NCBI GenBank assembly: GCA_046046915.1
Contig: JBJOIT010000019.1
Coordinates: forward strand, 1-52,671
DNA length: 52,671 nt
Origin: JBEEJZ01 sp046046915
Lineage (GTDB): Bacteria > Pseudomonadota > Gammaproteobacteria > Burkholderiales > Burkholderiaceae_C
Direction: 5' to 3'
Shown here: piece by piece, positions 18,852-30,467 of the stretch
Layout of the letters: each line of letters starts with the position of its first letter
Position numbering within the stretch: position 1 is the first letter of the stretch
Program-made: the position numbers and the translations under genes
The notes under the pieces: generated by a model
The model's input: only the letters and a program-made list of their open reading frames with translations
What the model was told of the DNA's origin: nothing
Database searches by the model: none

Positions 18852-19418
18852 ATGAGCATCAAAAGCGATAAATGGATACGCCGCATGGCGGAGCAGCAGG
18901 GCATGATTGAGCCGTTTGAACCTGGGCAGGTGCGCCAGGTAAACGGCAAGAAAATCATCTCCTACGGCACCAGCAGCTATGGCTACGACATTCGCTGCGC
19001 GCCCGAGTTCAAGGTCTTCACCAATATCCACAGCACTGTGGTCGACCCCAAGAACTTCGACGAAAAAAGCTTTGTCGACTTTCACGGCGACAGCTGCATC
19101 ATTCCGCCCAACAGCTTTGCCCTGGCCCGCACGGTTGAGTACTTTCGTATTCCCCGCAACGTGCTGACCATCTGCTTGGGCAAGAGCACCTATGCCCGCT
19201 GCGGCATCATCGTCAATGTCACGCCCTTCGAACCCGAGTGGGAAGGATATGTGACCTTGGAGTTCAGTAACACCACACCCTTGCCGGCCAAGATTTACGC
19301 TGGCGAAGGCTGCGCCCAGGTGTTGTTTTTCGAGAGTGATGAAGTCTGCGAAACCAGCTACAAAGACCGGGGCGGCAAGTATCAGGGACAAGTTGGTGTG
19401 ACCCTGCCCAAGGCCTGA
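18852..19418 (+). CDS. dcd: dCTP deaminase
   Basis: Makes dUTP from dCTP for thymidylate synthesis; the enzyme is a cytoplasmic homotrimer. The start MSIKSDKWIRRMAEQ gives 188 aa, the usual length. Motifs include SYGYDIRCAPEF, the nucleotide-binding GKSTYARCGIIVNVTPFEP with its catalytic Glu, and the C-terminal YQGQVGVTLPKA. An upstream in-frame extension overlaps guaD and is unlike the family. Close spacing to guaD suggests co-transcription, but this is a core gene. Confidence 0.95.
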   Translation: MSIKSDKWIRRMAEQQGMIEPFEPGQVRQVNGKKIISYGTSSYGYDIRCAPEFKVFTNIHSTVVDPKNFDEKSFVDFHGDSCIIPPNSFALARTVEYFRIPRNVLTICLGKSTYARCGIIVNVTPFEPEWEGYVTLEFSNTTPLPAKIYAGEGCAQVLFFESDEVCETSYKDRGGKYQGQVGVTLPKA

Positions 19419-19495
19419 GCCTAGCCTGCCAAAAAGCGCTTTTTCGCCTTTGGCGGATAATGCGCGTTTGCTCCCTCGTCCTTTGGGTGCAATCA

Positions 19496-19545
19496 GCTAT
19501 CTGTCGAGCCGTGGCGTAGATCCGTGGATCTGTCGAAGAGATAGC
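19496..19545 (+). other. Nested inverted repeat in the rhlE leader
   Basis: Outer arms GCTATCT (19496-19502) and AGATAGC (19539-19545) enclose inner arms AGATCC (19518-19523) and GGATCT (19526-19531), with GTCGA repeated beside both. The transcript could fold into a long hairpin that ends 18 bases before the rhlE start. A structured leader is plausible for a DEAD-box helicase whose synthesis is tuned to temperature or to RNA folding. The role is inferred. Confidence 0.5.
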
Positions 19546-19563
19546 GCCCCACTTTGACGATGC

Positions 19564-21067
<1,504 letters not shown>

Positions 21068-21081
<14 letters not shown>

Positions 21082-21475
21082 GCGCCGCGGTTGGCACGTA
21101 CTTCGGATTGCTCTCCAGCACCCGCTGGAGCGCGACTCGACGCAAATGCCTGTAGGTTTCGGCATGACCAGGCTGGCCAGGGTCTGAGTCGCCAGAGCGT
21201 ATTCCTGCTCCCAGTTCCCTGTTTAACTTTTGCAATCGCTGAGCCTCATCCTCGTTCGAGTTGAGCGCAGAGTTTGGTAACAGATCCAACAGGGCGTCCA
21301 GCTCCTGTCTGTTTGGTTTTTCTCCCGCTGCCAACTGCCGCGCGGCGATTGCCATGGCATTGGCCACCATCAGCGCTTCGTGCTTTAGGTTGGCTGGGAG
21401 GTGTGGCAGCAACTTGTCTCGCAACACTTTTTGGGCTGTAGCCAGCAGTTCGGCACCGTCGGGGTGGTCTCGCAT
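21068..21475 (-). CDS. DUF6285 protein, LvaB-like partner of a kinase
   Basis: A small 135-aa protein that is predicted to be largely helical, with the core LRDKLLPHLPANLKHEALMVANAMAIAARQL. Proteins of this family sit beside APH-type phosphotransferases. As I recall, the levulinate-pathway protein LvaB, needed with kinase LvaA to phosphorylate 4-hydroxyacyl-CoA, is of this kind. Its start overlaps the kinase stop as TGATG, so the two are made together. It is the last gene of the operon and overlaps the rhlE 3' end. A kinase accessory role is inferred. Confidence 0.78.
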
Positions 21476-22484
21476 CAGTCGTGCTCCGTCATGATGAGGA
21501 TTTCGAATTCCAGCTCGGGCACGATGTGAGCTGTCAGCGCTAGCAACAGCGACTCTTCCTCGCCCGAGGTGTGCCGCTGGGCTTGCTGCAGGCCTATGAT
21601 GGCCCAGTTCAAGTGGGCCATCACCTCCCAGTAGCGCACCTGTGCGGTGTCGATACTTCGGCCTGACTCGGCTTCGTAACCCCGGTAGAAATCAGCACGC
21701 TGGCCGATGCCCCCAGCCTCAAACTCGTTTTTACCAAATCGCCAGCACTTGGCGCAGAACCAGCCGATGTCTTCTAGCGGGTCGCTCCAGCCGGCAAATT
21801 CCCAGTCCAGGATGCCCGTCAATCCTTGCGCATCGGCCATGTAGTTGCCGGTGCGGAAATCGCGGTGACATAGCGTGAACTCTCCTTTGGGAGGGGCGTG
21901 CCTCTCCAGCCAGCGCAAACCCCACTCGAGTGGCGGATGAGGCGTGTGGTGCTGGTCCAAAAAGGTCCGGCATTTGTTGACCAGGTGCAGCGCGGGGGAC
22001 GTGTCGTACCAGGGCAAAAACGCCAGGTCGGCCTGTGGCGGCCGGATCTTGTGGATACGCGCCAGCTCCCTGCCCAGTCGTTCAGCGAGGGCCGGGCGGT
22101 CGCCACCGATGGAAAGGTCCCTGACCAGGACATGGGCCGCCGCAGTGCCGTTGATGCGTCGCATCACAAAGAAGGGGCGACCCAGAACCGCCAGATCGGT
22201 GCACAGCCAAAGGGGTTCTGGCACGGTCACGCCGACAGCAAAGGCTGTGCGCAGCAGCGCAAATTCTTGCGCCCGCCCATGGCTGACCGACACGCCAGAG
22301 GGCGAATCGCAGCGCACCACGGCCTGCAGCAGTCCAGCGTGTGGGCCACCCTCGATCTCGGCATCCAGCAGCCAATTTTCCTGAATGGCGCCGCCAGAAA
22401 GAATGCGTAGCTCCAGCACATTGACGGAGGCCGCTTGTGCAGCGTGCGCGATGAAGGCGGCGAGCGCCTGTTGTGCCTCCATCT

Positions 22485-22488
<4 letters not shown>
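21475..22488 (-). CDS. APH-family phosphotransferase (LvaA/ACAD10-11 kinase-like)
   Basis: A 337-aa aminoglycoside-phosphotransferase-fold kinase. Family segments are LSGGAIQENWLLDAE near the N-terminus, PFFVMRRINGTAA, and the catalytic loop TLCHRDFRTGNYM followed by the metal-binding ILDWEFAGWSDP. In this subgroup the substrate is thought to be a hydroxyacyl-CoA rather than an antibiotic. It is coupled on both sides: its ATG at 22488 overlaps the acyl-CoA dehydrogenase stop (ATGA), and its stop overlaps the DUF6285 start. The upstream in-frame codons lie inside the dehydrogenase gene and look unrelated. It is unlikely to be a resistance gene. Confidence 0.88.
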
Positions 22489-23648
<1,160 letters not shown>

Positions 23649-23767
23649 GCATTGTTCCTCGTCTGATTCGACCCATTTTCAATCGTAAAGCTTGCTTGAG
23701 CTCAGAGATGGCTATCAAAGTGACGTGATTCCGTATCGCGCCACTTTATTTGTCGCAATACTGCAGA

Positions 23768-23802
23768 TTGATTTGTCTATTTGATGCCCATACAATAAAT
23801 CA
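23768..23802 (+). promoter_or_regulatory. brnTA promoter with overlapping inverted repeat
   Basis: A near-consensus sigma-70 promoter: TTGATT (23768-23773), 17-base spacer, TACAAT (23791-23796). Inverted arms TGATTT (23769-23774) and AAATCA (23797-23802) enclose it and could be the operator for BrnA autorepression. Expected transcription start is about 23,803, only a few bases before the brnT ATG at 23806. Confidence 0.6.
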
Positions 23803-23805
23803 GAC

Positions 23806-24090
23806 ATGCGTTTCACCTTCGACCCTGCCAAGGATGCCGTTAACCTTGCGAAGCATGGCTTGTCATTGGCAGATGCGCCTCTGGTGTTCAACGCGCCGGA
23901 TAAGGTAACGCTAGAAAGCCCAAGAGGTGACGAAGCCCGTTTGATGGATTTGGCACTCGTTGAGGTGGCAGGCGTGGTGTTGGTGCTGGTGTATGTGCTG
24001 CGCCATCCGAACGAGGTGCGCGCTATATCCCTGCGCCGCGCATCTAAACAGGAAAGGAAGTTGTATGCAAGCTGGCAAGAAACACACTGA
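23806..24090 (+). CDS. brnT: BrnT-family toxin
   Basis: A 94-aa type II toxin, probably a RelE-fold ribonuclease that slows growth by cutting RNA when free of BrnA. Diagnostic segments are FTFDPAKDAVNLAKHGLSLADA at the N-terminus and the C-terminal VRAISLRRASKQERKLY, where the conserved RxAs...E pattern of BrnT is present. No ribosome-binding site precedes the ATG, and the predicted transcript start lies within a few bases of it, so it may be translated from a leaderless message. It overlaps brnA by 26 bases. The toxin appears intact. Confidence 0.88.
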   Translation: MRFTFDPAKDAVNLAKHGLSLADAPLVFNAPDKVTLESPRGDEARLMDLALVEVAGVVLVLVYVLRHPNEVRAISLRRASKQERKLYASWQETH

Positions 24091-24388
24091 GCACAACACC
24101 GGCACCGATTGGGCGCGCGTCAGGCGTGAAGCAGCCCAGGATGCGCCTATTTCGTTTGACGCCGAGCGCGAACCTTACGATCCGAACGACCCGCATGCAG
24201 TGACCGCCTTTTGGAAGGCAGCGACCGTCAAGCGTGGCCGTCCTGTGGTGTCTGTGAAGCGCCCGACCTTGAACATGAGGGTGGACGCCGAGGTGCTGGA
24301 TGCCTTCAAAGCGACTGGGCCAGGCTGGCAGACGCGCATCAATGCATTGCTGCGCGAAGCCGTCAAGCATGGTCTGGTGAAGGCATGA
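24065..24388 (+). CDS. brnA: BrnA-family antitoxin
   Basis: A 107-aa antitoxin that binds BrnT and, through a C-terminal ribbon-helix-helix-like DNA-binding region, represses the operon. The segment TLNMRVDAEVLDAFKATGPGWQ followed by RINALLREAVKHGL is typical. The N-terminus (about residues 10-60) carries the toxin-neutralising part with SFDAEREPYDPNDPHAV. I placed the start at ATG 24065, preceded by a strong purine-rich AGGAAAGGAAG. A longer in-frame start at 23960 lies deep inside brnT and is rejected. Confidence 0.86.
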   Translation: MQAGKKHTEHNTGTDWARVRREAAQDAPISFDAEREPYDPNDPHAVTAFWKAATVKRGRPVVSVKRPTLNMRVDAEVLDAFKATGPGWQTRINALLREAVKHGLVKA

Positions 24389-24453
24389 CCACGCAAGCAA
24401 TGACTGTGTGAGTTTTTTGTCCGAGCTGGGGTGGCAGTGTTGTGGGCGAGGTT

Positions 24454-24478
24454 GCCGCCGATGCCGCCGATGCCGCCA
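24454..24478. repeat. Nine-base tandem GCCGCCGAT repeat
   Basis: Nearly three copies of GCCGCCGAT in the 144-base gap between brnA and the convergent pyruvate carboxylase gene. The number of copies could vary by slippage. No function is evident. Nothing else is recognised in this gap. Confidence 0.6.
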
Positions 24479-24532
24479 CGGTACCGGGTGCCCACAAGGT
24501 ACGAGCGCACATTGCACCCTGCGCATGCCAAA

Positions 24533-27500
24533 TCAACGCAACTCGACCAGCAAATCCTTGACACTGATCACATCACCCGAGCGCACATGCACGGCGTGCA
24601 CGGTGGCGTCGCGCTCGGCGGTGAGCATGGTTTCCATCTTCATGGCCTCCATGGACACCAGCGGGTCGCCCTTCTTGACCTGCTGCCCCACCTTGACGGC
24701 TACGGTCACCACCATGCCCGGCATGGGCGCGCCCACATGGTTGGCATTGCCTTCTTCGGCCTTGGCCTTGGCGTGGCCGGTGCCGGCAATGCCGGCCTTG
24801 GGCACGCGCACCGTGCGCGGCTGGCCGTTGAGCTCAAAGAACACCTTGATCTTGCCCTCTTCGTCCACGCCTTCCGAGCGCCCGGTCTGGCGCACCACCA
24901 GCGTCTTGCCCTTGTCGATGTCAATCGACACCTCTTCGCGGTCGGCCAGGCCGTAGAAGAAGGGCGAGGTGGGCAACAGCGACACATCGCTGAAGCGGGT
25001 TCGGTGCTCGGCGTAGTCCTTGAACACCTTGGGGTACATCAGGTACGAGGCCAGGTCGGTGTCGCTGAGCTTGCGGCCCACGGCGGCTTCGGCCTCGGCG
25101 CGCTTGGCTTCCAGATCGACCGGTGCCAGATGGTCACCGGCGCGGCCCTGCATGGGGGCCTCGCCCCTGAGTACCTTGTGCTCCAGCGCCTTGGGGAAAC
25201 CATCGGGTGGGAAGCCCAACTCACCCTTGAACAGCGAGATGACGGACTCAGGGAAAGCCACATCTTTTGCCGGATTGCTCACATCGTCGGGCTTCAAGTC
25301 GTTGGCCACCATGAACAGCGCCATATCGCCCACCACCTTGGATGTGGGCGTGACCTTGACGATGTCACCAAACAGCACGTTCACATCGGCATAGGCCTTG
25401 GACACCTCGGGCCAGCGGTGCGCCAGACCCATGGCGCGGGCCTGTTCTCGCAGGTTGGTGTACTGGCCGCCGGGCATTTCGTGGTTGTAGACGTCCGACG
25501 TGCCTGCGCGCATATCCGCTTCAAACGGCGAATACGCCGGGCGTACGCCTTCCCAATAATGCGACAGGGCCTGCATGGCATCCAAGTCCATGCCGGGGTC
25601 GCGCGCCGAGCCTTTGAGCGCAGCGGCAATCGAGCCCAGATTAGGCTGGGACGTGAGGCCACTCATGGAATCCAGCGCGCCGTCCACCGCGTCGCAACCG
25701 GCTTCAATCGCTGCCAGCACGCTGGCTGCCGAAATACCGCTGGTGTCATGGGTATGGAAGTGGATGGGCAGGCCCACCTCTTGTTTCAAGACGCGCACCA
25801 GTTCGGCCGCCGCGCGCGGTTTGCAGACACCGGCCATGTCCTTGATGCCCAGAATGTGCGCGCCGGCTTTTTCCAGTTGCTTGGCCAGGCCTACGTAGTA
25901 CTTCAGGTCGTATTTGCTGCGTTTGGCATCGAACAGGTCGCCTGTGTAGCAAAGAGCCCCTTCGCACAAGGCGCCGGACTCGATCACCGCGTCCATGGCC
26001 ACACGCATGTTGTCAACCCAGTTGAGCGAGTCAAACACACGGAATACATCCACCCCATTCCTAGCCGCCTGCTGCACAAAGTAGCGCACGACGTTGTCGG
26101 CGTAGTTGGTGTAGCCCACGGCGTTGGACGCGCGCAGCAACATCTGGAACAGGATGTTGGGCGTTGCCTCGCGCAAGCGCGCTAGGCGCTCCCACGGGTC
26201 TTCCTTCAAGAAGCGCAGTGCCACATCAAAGGTGGCACCGCCCCAGCATTCCATGCTGAAGAGTTGGGGCAGCATGCGCGCGTAGTGCGGCGCAATCTGC
26301 GTCATGTCATGGCTGCGCATGCGCGTGGCAAACAGCGACTGGTGCGCGTCGCGCATGGTGGTGTCGGTGAGCAGCACCTGCGGCTGGTCTTTCATCCACT
26401 GGGCAAACCCTTTGGCACCCAATTCCTTGAAGCGATCACGCGTGCCTTTGGGAACCGGTGTGGTGATGTCGCACAGCGGCTTGATCGGCGTGGCCAGCGG
26501 TAGTGCGGGCAGCGTGCGCCCCTTCATCTCCGGGTTACCGTTCACCGCCACTTCGCCCAGAAATTTCAACAGCCGCGTGGCCCGGTCGCGCCGCTTCACA
26601 AAGCTGAACAGCTCGGGCGTGGTGTCAATAAAGCGTGTGGTGCATTCGCCGCTGCGGAACAGCGGGTGGGCGATGACGTTTTCGAGAAACTGGAGGTTGG
26701 TGGACAGACCGCGCACGCGGAACTCCCGCAGCGCCCGGTCCATGCGTGAAGCGGCTTCGTCCGGCGTGTGGCCCCAGGCGGTGACCTTGACCAGGAGCGA
26801 GTCGTAATACGGCGTGATGACGGCACCGGCGTAGGCTGTACCGGCGTCCAGGCGGATACCAAAGCCGGCGGCGCTTCGGTACACGGCAATCTTGCCGTAG
26901 TCGGGGGTGAAGTTGTTTTCCGGGTCTTCGGTGGTGACGCGGCATTGCAGGGCGTGGCCGCGCAAGCTGATGTCTTTTTGCAGCGGAACAAAGGAGTCTT
27001 CCTCGCCCACGCGGGCGCCCTCGGTCACGCGGATTTGCGCCTTCACAATGTCCACGCCGGTGACCACTTCGGTGACGGTGTGCTCCACCTGAATGCGCGG
27101 GTTCACCTCGATGAAGTAGTACTTGCCGGTGTCCACGTCGTACAGGTATTCCACGGTGCCGGCGTGGCTGTAGTGCGCGGCGCGGGCCAACCTCAAGGCC
27201 GATTCGCACAGCTCGGTGCGGGTGGCTTCATCCATATACGGCGCGGGCGCGCGTTCCACCACCTTTTGGTTGCGGCGCTGCACCGAGCAGTCGCGTTCAA
27301 ACAAATGCACCAGGTTGCCATGCCGGTCACCCAGCACCTGCACCTCGACGTGGCGGGCGCGGCGTACCAGCTTTTCCAGGTACACTTCGTCGTTGCCAAA
27401 GGCGGCCAGCGCCTCGCGCTGGGCCAGCTCCTTCATGGGGGCCAGGTCGGCCTCGGTTTCGATCACCCGCATGCCGCGTCCCCCACCGCCCCAACTGGCT

Positions 27501-27985
27501 TTGAGCATCAGCGGATAACCCACCTCAAGCGCCATCTGCTTGCACACCTCGATGTCGGCTGGCAAGGCCGTGGTGGCCGGGACCACCGGCACATTGGCGG
27601 CCACCGCCACAGCACGGGCCGCGACTTTGTTGCCCAGTGTGCGCATCACATCGCCGTTGGGGCCGATAAAGGCAATACCAGCGGCCGCGCAGGCGTCGGC
27701 AAAGTCGGGGTTCTCACTCAAGAAGCCGTAGCCGGGGTGGATGGCATCCACCTCGGCTTCTTTGGCAATGCGCACGATGTCGGCAATGTCCAGGTAGGCC
27801 GAAATCGGCTTCTTGCCCGCGCCCACCAGATACGACTCATCCGCCTTGAAGCGGTGCAGGGCAAAGCGGTCCTCGTTGCTGTAGATCGCCACGGTGCGGA
27901 TGCCCATTTCGGAGGCGGCACGGAGCACGCGGATGGCAATTTCGCTGCGGTTGGCGACCAGGATGCTGCGGATGGGTTTCATCAT
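24533..27985 (-). CDS. pyc: Pyruvate carboxylase, single-chain
   Basis: Biotin enzyme (1150 aa) that carboxylates pyruvate to oxaloacetate, replenishing the TCA cycle. The N-terminal biotin carboxylase domain has ILVANRSEIAIRVLRAA, the ATP-grasp segment with KASWGGGGRGM, and EVNPRIQVEHTVTE. The central carboxyltransferase domain has LLTDTTMRDAHQSLFATRM, the metal-site phrase HFHTHDTSG, and GLTSQPNLG. The C-terminal biotinyl domain has the biotin Lys in EAMKMET (about residue 1122). All domains are intact. A GGAGGT ribosome-binding site lies upstream. It is downstream of the iol-like minus arm but behind a hairpin (28127-28158), so it is probably a separate unit. Confidence 0.96.
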   Translation of the reverse strand: MMKPIRSILVANRSEIAIRVLRAASEMGIRTVAIYSNEDRFALHRFKADESYLVGAGKKPISAYLDIADIVRIAKEAEVDAIHPGYGFLSENPDFADACAAAGIAFIGPNGDVMRTLGNKVAARAVAVAANVPVVPATTALPADIEVCKQMALEVGYPLMLKASWGGGGRGMRVIETEADLAPMKELAQREALAAFGNDEVYLEKLVRRARHVEVQVLGDRHGNLVHLFERDCSVQRRNQKVVERAPAPYMDEATRTELCESALRLARAAHYSHAGTVEYLYDVDTGKYYFIEVNPRIQVEHTVTEVVTGVDIVKAQIRVTEGARVGEEDSFVPLQKDISLRGHALQCRVTTEDPENNFTPDYGKIAVYRSAAGFGIRLDAGTAYAGAVITPYYDSLLVKVTAWGHTPDEAASRMDRALREFRVRGLSTNLQFLENVIAHPLFRSGECTTRFIDTTPELFSFVKRRDRATRLLKFLGEVAVNGNPEMKGRTLPALPLATPIKPLCDITTPVPKGTRDRFKELGAKGFAQWMKDQPQVLLTDTTMRDAHQSLFATRMRSHDMTQIAPHYARMLPQLFSMECWGGATFDVALRFLKEDPWERLARLREATPNILFQMLLRASNAVGYTNYADNVVRYFVQQAARNGVDVFRVFDSLNWVDNMRVAMDAVIESGALCEGALCYTGDLFDAKRSKYDLKYYVGLAKQLEKAGAHILGIKDMAGVCKPRAAAELVRVLKQEVGLPIHFHTHDTSGISAASVLAAIEAGCDAVDGALDSMSGLTSQPNLGSIAAALKGSARDPGMDLDAMQALSHYWEGVRPAYSPFEADMRAGTSDVYNHEMPGGQYTNLREQARAMGLAHRWPEVSKAYADVNVLFGDIVKVTPTSKVVGDMALFMVANDLKPDDVSNPAKDVAFPESVISLFKGELGFPPDGFPKALEHKVLRGEAPMQGRAGDHLAPVDLEAKRAEAEAAVGRKLSDTDLASYLMYPKVFKDYAEHRTRFSDVSLLPTSPFFYGLADREEVSIDIDKGKTLVVRQTGRSEGVDEEGKIKVFFELNGQPRTVRVPKAGIAGTGHAKAKAEEGNANHVGAPMPGMVVTVAVKVGQQVKKGDPLVSMEAMKMETMLTAERDATVHAVHVRSGDVISVKDLLVELR

Positions 27986-28126
27986 TGTGGAGGTAGGAAA
28001 AAAATGGAATCAGCCCGCTACCCGTGGTGCGTTGGATGGGCTCAACTGAGGAATGCAAATACTGTGCCCCGGCATCAACCGGGCAGAGCGCTGAACCGCC
28101 AAAATTCAAACAAGCGAAACACGCCA

Positions 28127-28158
28127 GCTGAGCCGCTGTTGATGCACAGCGGCTCAGC
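28127..28158. terminator. Perfect 13-bp hairpin between the iol arm and pyc
   Basis: Arms GCTGAGCCGCTGT and ACAGCGGCTCAGC with a 6-base loop. It starts 51 bases after the 3' end of the Gfo/Idh gene (read on the minus strand) and 141 bases before the pyc start. It has no adjacent T-run on either strand, so it may be an RNA-stability or Rho-assisted 3' end rather than a classical intrinsic terminator. Confidence 0.55.
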
Positions 28159-28209
28159 ACTTCAACAAACCCGGTGGGCAGAAGCTCTGTCGCCAGAGCT
28201 TGAGCGGGC

Positions 28210-29385
28210 TTACACGGCTACCGGTGTAATCCAGGGCTGGTCTGCAGCCTGCGAGCTGTCTACTACCGCATCCACAAAGGCTACGCCCTTGAGGCCGTCG
28301 TAGGCCAGCGGAATGTTTTGCCCTATGGCGGTGGGCTCGCGCTTTTCCAGGCGGGCGCTAATGGCTTCTGCAAAGCCGCTGTACAGGTTGGCAAAGGCTT
28401 CCAGATAGCCCTCGGGGTGTCCCGGTGGCGTGCGTGTGCGGGCCTTGGCGGCTTCAGACAGATCGCCCGCCCCACGCTTGATGCGCTCGGTGCGCCCCAG
28501 GAGGCCCGTGAATTGCAGGTCGTTGGGTTCTTCCTGGAACCAGGTCAGCGAACCCTTGTCACCAAACACGCGCAGGCGCACGCCATTGGAGCAGCCAATG
28601 GCCACCTGGGAAGACCACAGCAGGCCGCGTGCGCCGCCCTGGTAGCGAATCATGACGTGTGCGTTGTCGTCCAACTGGCGGCCGGGCACAAAGGTGGCCA
28701 GATCAGCCGTGATGGCCTCGGCCTTGAGGCCGGTCACAAAACCGGCCAAGTGATAAGCGTGGGTGCCGATGTCACCGATGGAACCACCGCGGCCGGACTT
28801 CTTGGGGTCGGTGCGCCATGCGGCTTGTGCGTTGCCTTCGGATTCGATGGCCGTGGCCATCCACTCCAGCGGGTATTCCACCTGCACCACGCGGATGTTG
28901 CCCAGCTTGCCGGCAGCCACCATTTCACGCGCCTCGTGCACCATGGGGTAGCCCGAATAGGTGTAGGTCACGCCCATGAAGCGGCCGGTCTTTTTCACCA
29001 GGGCGTCCAGGGCCACGGCGTCTTCCAGCGTGGTGGTCAGGGGTTTTTCGCAAATCACGTCAAAGCCTGCTTCCAGAAAGGCCTTGGCAATGGGGAAGTG
29101 CGTGTGGTTGGGGGTGCAGATGGCCACCACATCCACGCGGTCTTCGCGCTTCAATTCGGCTTCCAGCATTTGCTTGTAATCGCCGTAGGCGCGGTCGGCC
29201 GCAATGCCCTGGCTGGCCGCAAAGCGTTGGCCGCGCTCGGCGTCCACGTCAAAGGCACCGGCTACCAGCTGCAATGCGCCGTCCTGGCGTGCCGCGATGC
29301 GGTGGATGTTTCCGATGTAGGCGCCTTCACCGCCGCCCACCATGCCCAGACGCAGTGCGCGCCGAGGAGTTGTGTTTTTGCTCAT
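28210..29385 (-). CDS. Gfo/Idh/MocA-family oxidoreductase
   Basis: A 391-aa NAD(P)-dependent sugar or cyclitol dehydrogenase. The N-terminal Rossmann fold begins GMVGGGEGAYIGNIHR, and the family catalytic Lys is in ICEKPLTTT. The C-terminal domain carries GGSIGDIGTHAYHLAGFVTG, with the usual Asp and His pair. The GGGxxxFIGxxHR-like opening and length match a subgroup often paired with TIM-barrel isomerases. Possible substrates are inositol isomers or 3-keto sugars, which I cannot separate. It is the last gene of the iolD arm, 11 bases after the isomerase. Confidence 0.88.
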   Translation of the reverse strand: MSKNTTPRRALRLGMVGGGEGAYIGNIHRIAARQDGALQLVAGAFDVDAERGQRFAASQGIAADRAYGDYKQMLEAELKREDRVDVVAICTPNHTHFPIAKAFLEAGFDVICEKPLTTTLEDAVALDALVKKTGRFMGVTYTYSGYPMVHEAREMVAAGKLGNIRVVQVEYPLEWMATAIESEGNAQAAWRTDPKKSGRGGSIGDIGTHAYHLAGFVTGLKAEAITADLATFVPGRQLDDNAHVMIRYQGGARGLLWSSQVAIGCSNGVRLRVFGDKGSLTWFQEEPNDLQFTGLLGRTERIKRGAGDLSEAAKARTRTPPGHPEGYLEAFANLYSGFAEAISARLEKREPTAIGQNIPLAYDGLKGVAFVDAVVDSSQAADQPWITPVAV

Positions 29386-29396
29386 GTGTGTGTTCC

Positions 29397-30449
29397 TTAA
29401 ATTCCCAAAATGCTGCGGTTGGTGTCCCTGTTGGCGCCGGACTTCACGAAGTCATCAAACGCGCGCTCGGACACCTTGATGATGTGTTTCTTGATGAACT
29501 CGGCGCCTTCGCGGGCACCGTCGTCCTGGTTCTTCAAGAAGCATTCCCACTCCAGCACGGCCCAGCCGTCGAAGTCGTAGGTGGCGAACTTGGAGAAGAT
29601 GGCACCGAAGTCCACCTGGCCATCACCCAGCGAGCGAAAACGCCCGGCGCGGTTCTTCCAGGGCTGAAAGCCGCCATATGCGCCAGTTTTGCCATTGGGG
29701 CGGAATTCGGCATCTTTGACGTGGAACATCTTGATACGCTCGTGGTAATGGTCAATAAAGGCCAGGTAGTCGAGCTGTTGCAACACAAAGTGGCTGGGGT
29801 CGTAGAGGATGTTGCAACGCGGGTGGTTATTCACGCGCTCCAGGAACATCTCGAACGTCAGCCCGTCGTGCACGTCTTCGCAGGGGTGCACTTCAAAGCA
29901 CAGGTCTACGCCGTTTTCGTCGAACTGGTTAAGGATGGGTTTCCAGCGCGTGGCCAGCTCGTCAAAGGCCTCGTCCACCAGGCCTTCGGGCCACTGTGGA
30001 TAGGGGTAGAGATAGGGCCACAACAGTGAGCCGGTAAACGACACATGGCGGTCCACGCCCAGGTTCTTGGACGCGCGGGCGCAGTAGCCCATTTGTTCCA
30101 CAGCCCACTTTTGCCGGGCCGCGGGGTTGCCGCGAACCGCCTCAGGTGCAAAGCTGTCCATGATCTGATCATGCGCGGGGTGCACCGCGACCAATTGTCC
30201 GGTGATGTGCGATGCCAGCTCGGTGATTTCGAGCCCTTTGGAAGCCAAGGTTCCCCTGATCTCGTCGCAGTAAGTTTGGCTTTCGGCTGCTTGCTTCAAA
30301 TTGATGAGGCGGGTGTCCCAGGTAGGAATCTGCACACCCTTGAAGCCCCGGTCGGCCACCCATTGCGCCAAGGTGTCCAGGCGATTGAATGGTGCGTCGT
30401 CGGCCGCGAATTGCGCCAGGTAAATGCCTGGCCCTTTGATGGTTTTCAT
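29397..30449 (-). CDS. Sugar phosphate isomerase/epimerase (TIM barrel, IolE/IolI-like)
   Basis: A 350-aa xylose-isomerase-like TIM barrel. Metal-site candidates are CFEVHPCEDVHDG, LYDPSHFVLQQLDYL, MFHVKDAEF, and the C-terminal AVLEWECF. In its setting it could be the 2-keto-myo-inositol dehydratase (IolE role) or an inosose isomerase (IolI role). It is longer than typical IolE (about 300 aa), and some relatives act on 3-keto-glycosides, so the reaction is not settled. It lies 18 bases after the SDR gene and 11 before the Gfo/Idh gene, in one operon. Confidence 0.85.
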   Translation of the reverse strand: MKTIKGPGIYLAQFAADDAPFNRLDTLAQWVADRGFKGVQIPTWDTRLINLKQAAESQTYCDEIRGTLASKGLEITELASHITGQLVAVHPAHDQIMDSFAPEAVRGNPAARQKWAVEQMGYCARASKNLGVDRHVSFTGSLLWPYLYPYPQWPEGLVDEAFDELATRWKPILNQFDENGVDLCFEVHPCEDVHDGLTFEMFLERVNNHPRCNILYDPSHFVLQQLDYLAFIDHYHERIKMFHVKDAEFRPNGKTGAYGGFQPWKNRAGRFRSLGDGQVDFGAIFSKFATYDFDGWAVLEWECFLKNQDDGAREGAEFIKKHIIKVSERAFDDFVKSGANRDTNRSILGI

Positions 30450-30467
30450 ATCTATGGCTCCTTGGTT

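Noticed and set aside
19431..19444. AAAAAGCGCTTTTT as a terminator for dcd
   Set aside because: A short A/T-rich palindrome with no proper GC stem; too weak to call.
23960..24064. A longer start for BrnA inside brnT
   Set aside because: The added residues are Cys/Trp-rich, out of frame with the toxin and unlike BrnA. The 24065 start has a strong ribosome-binding site.
24431..26185. A 584-codon open frame on the plus strand opposite pyruvate carboxylase, and a similar 511-codon frame at 26768-28303
   Set aside because: Both are His/Gly/Val-rich antisense shadows of a strongly coding, GC-rich gene. They show no domain and no ribosome-binding site.
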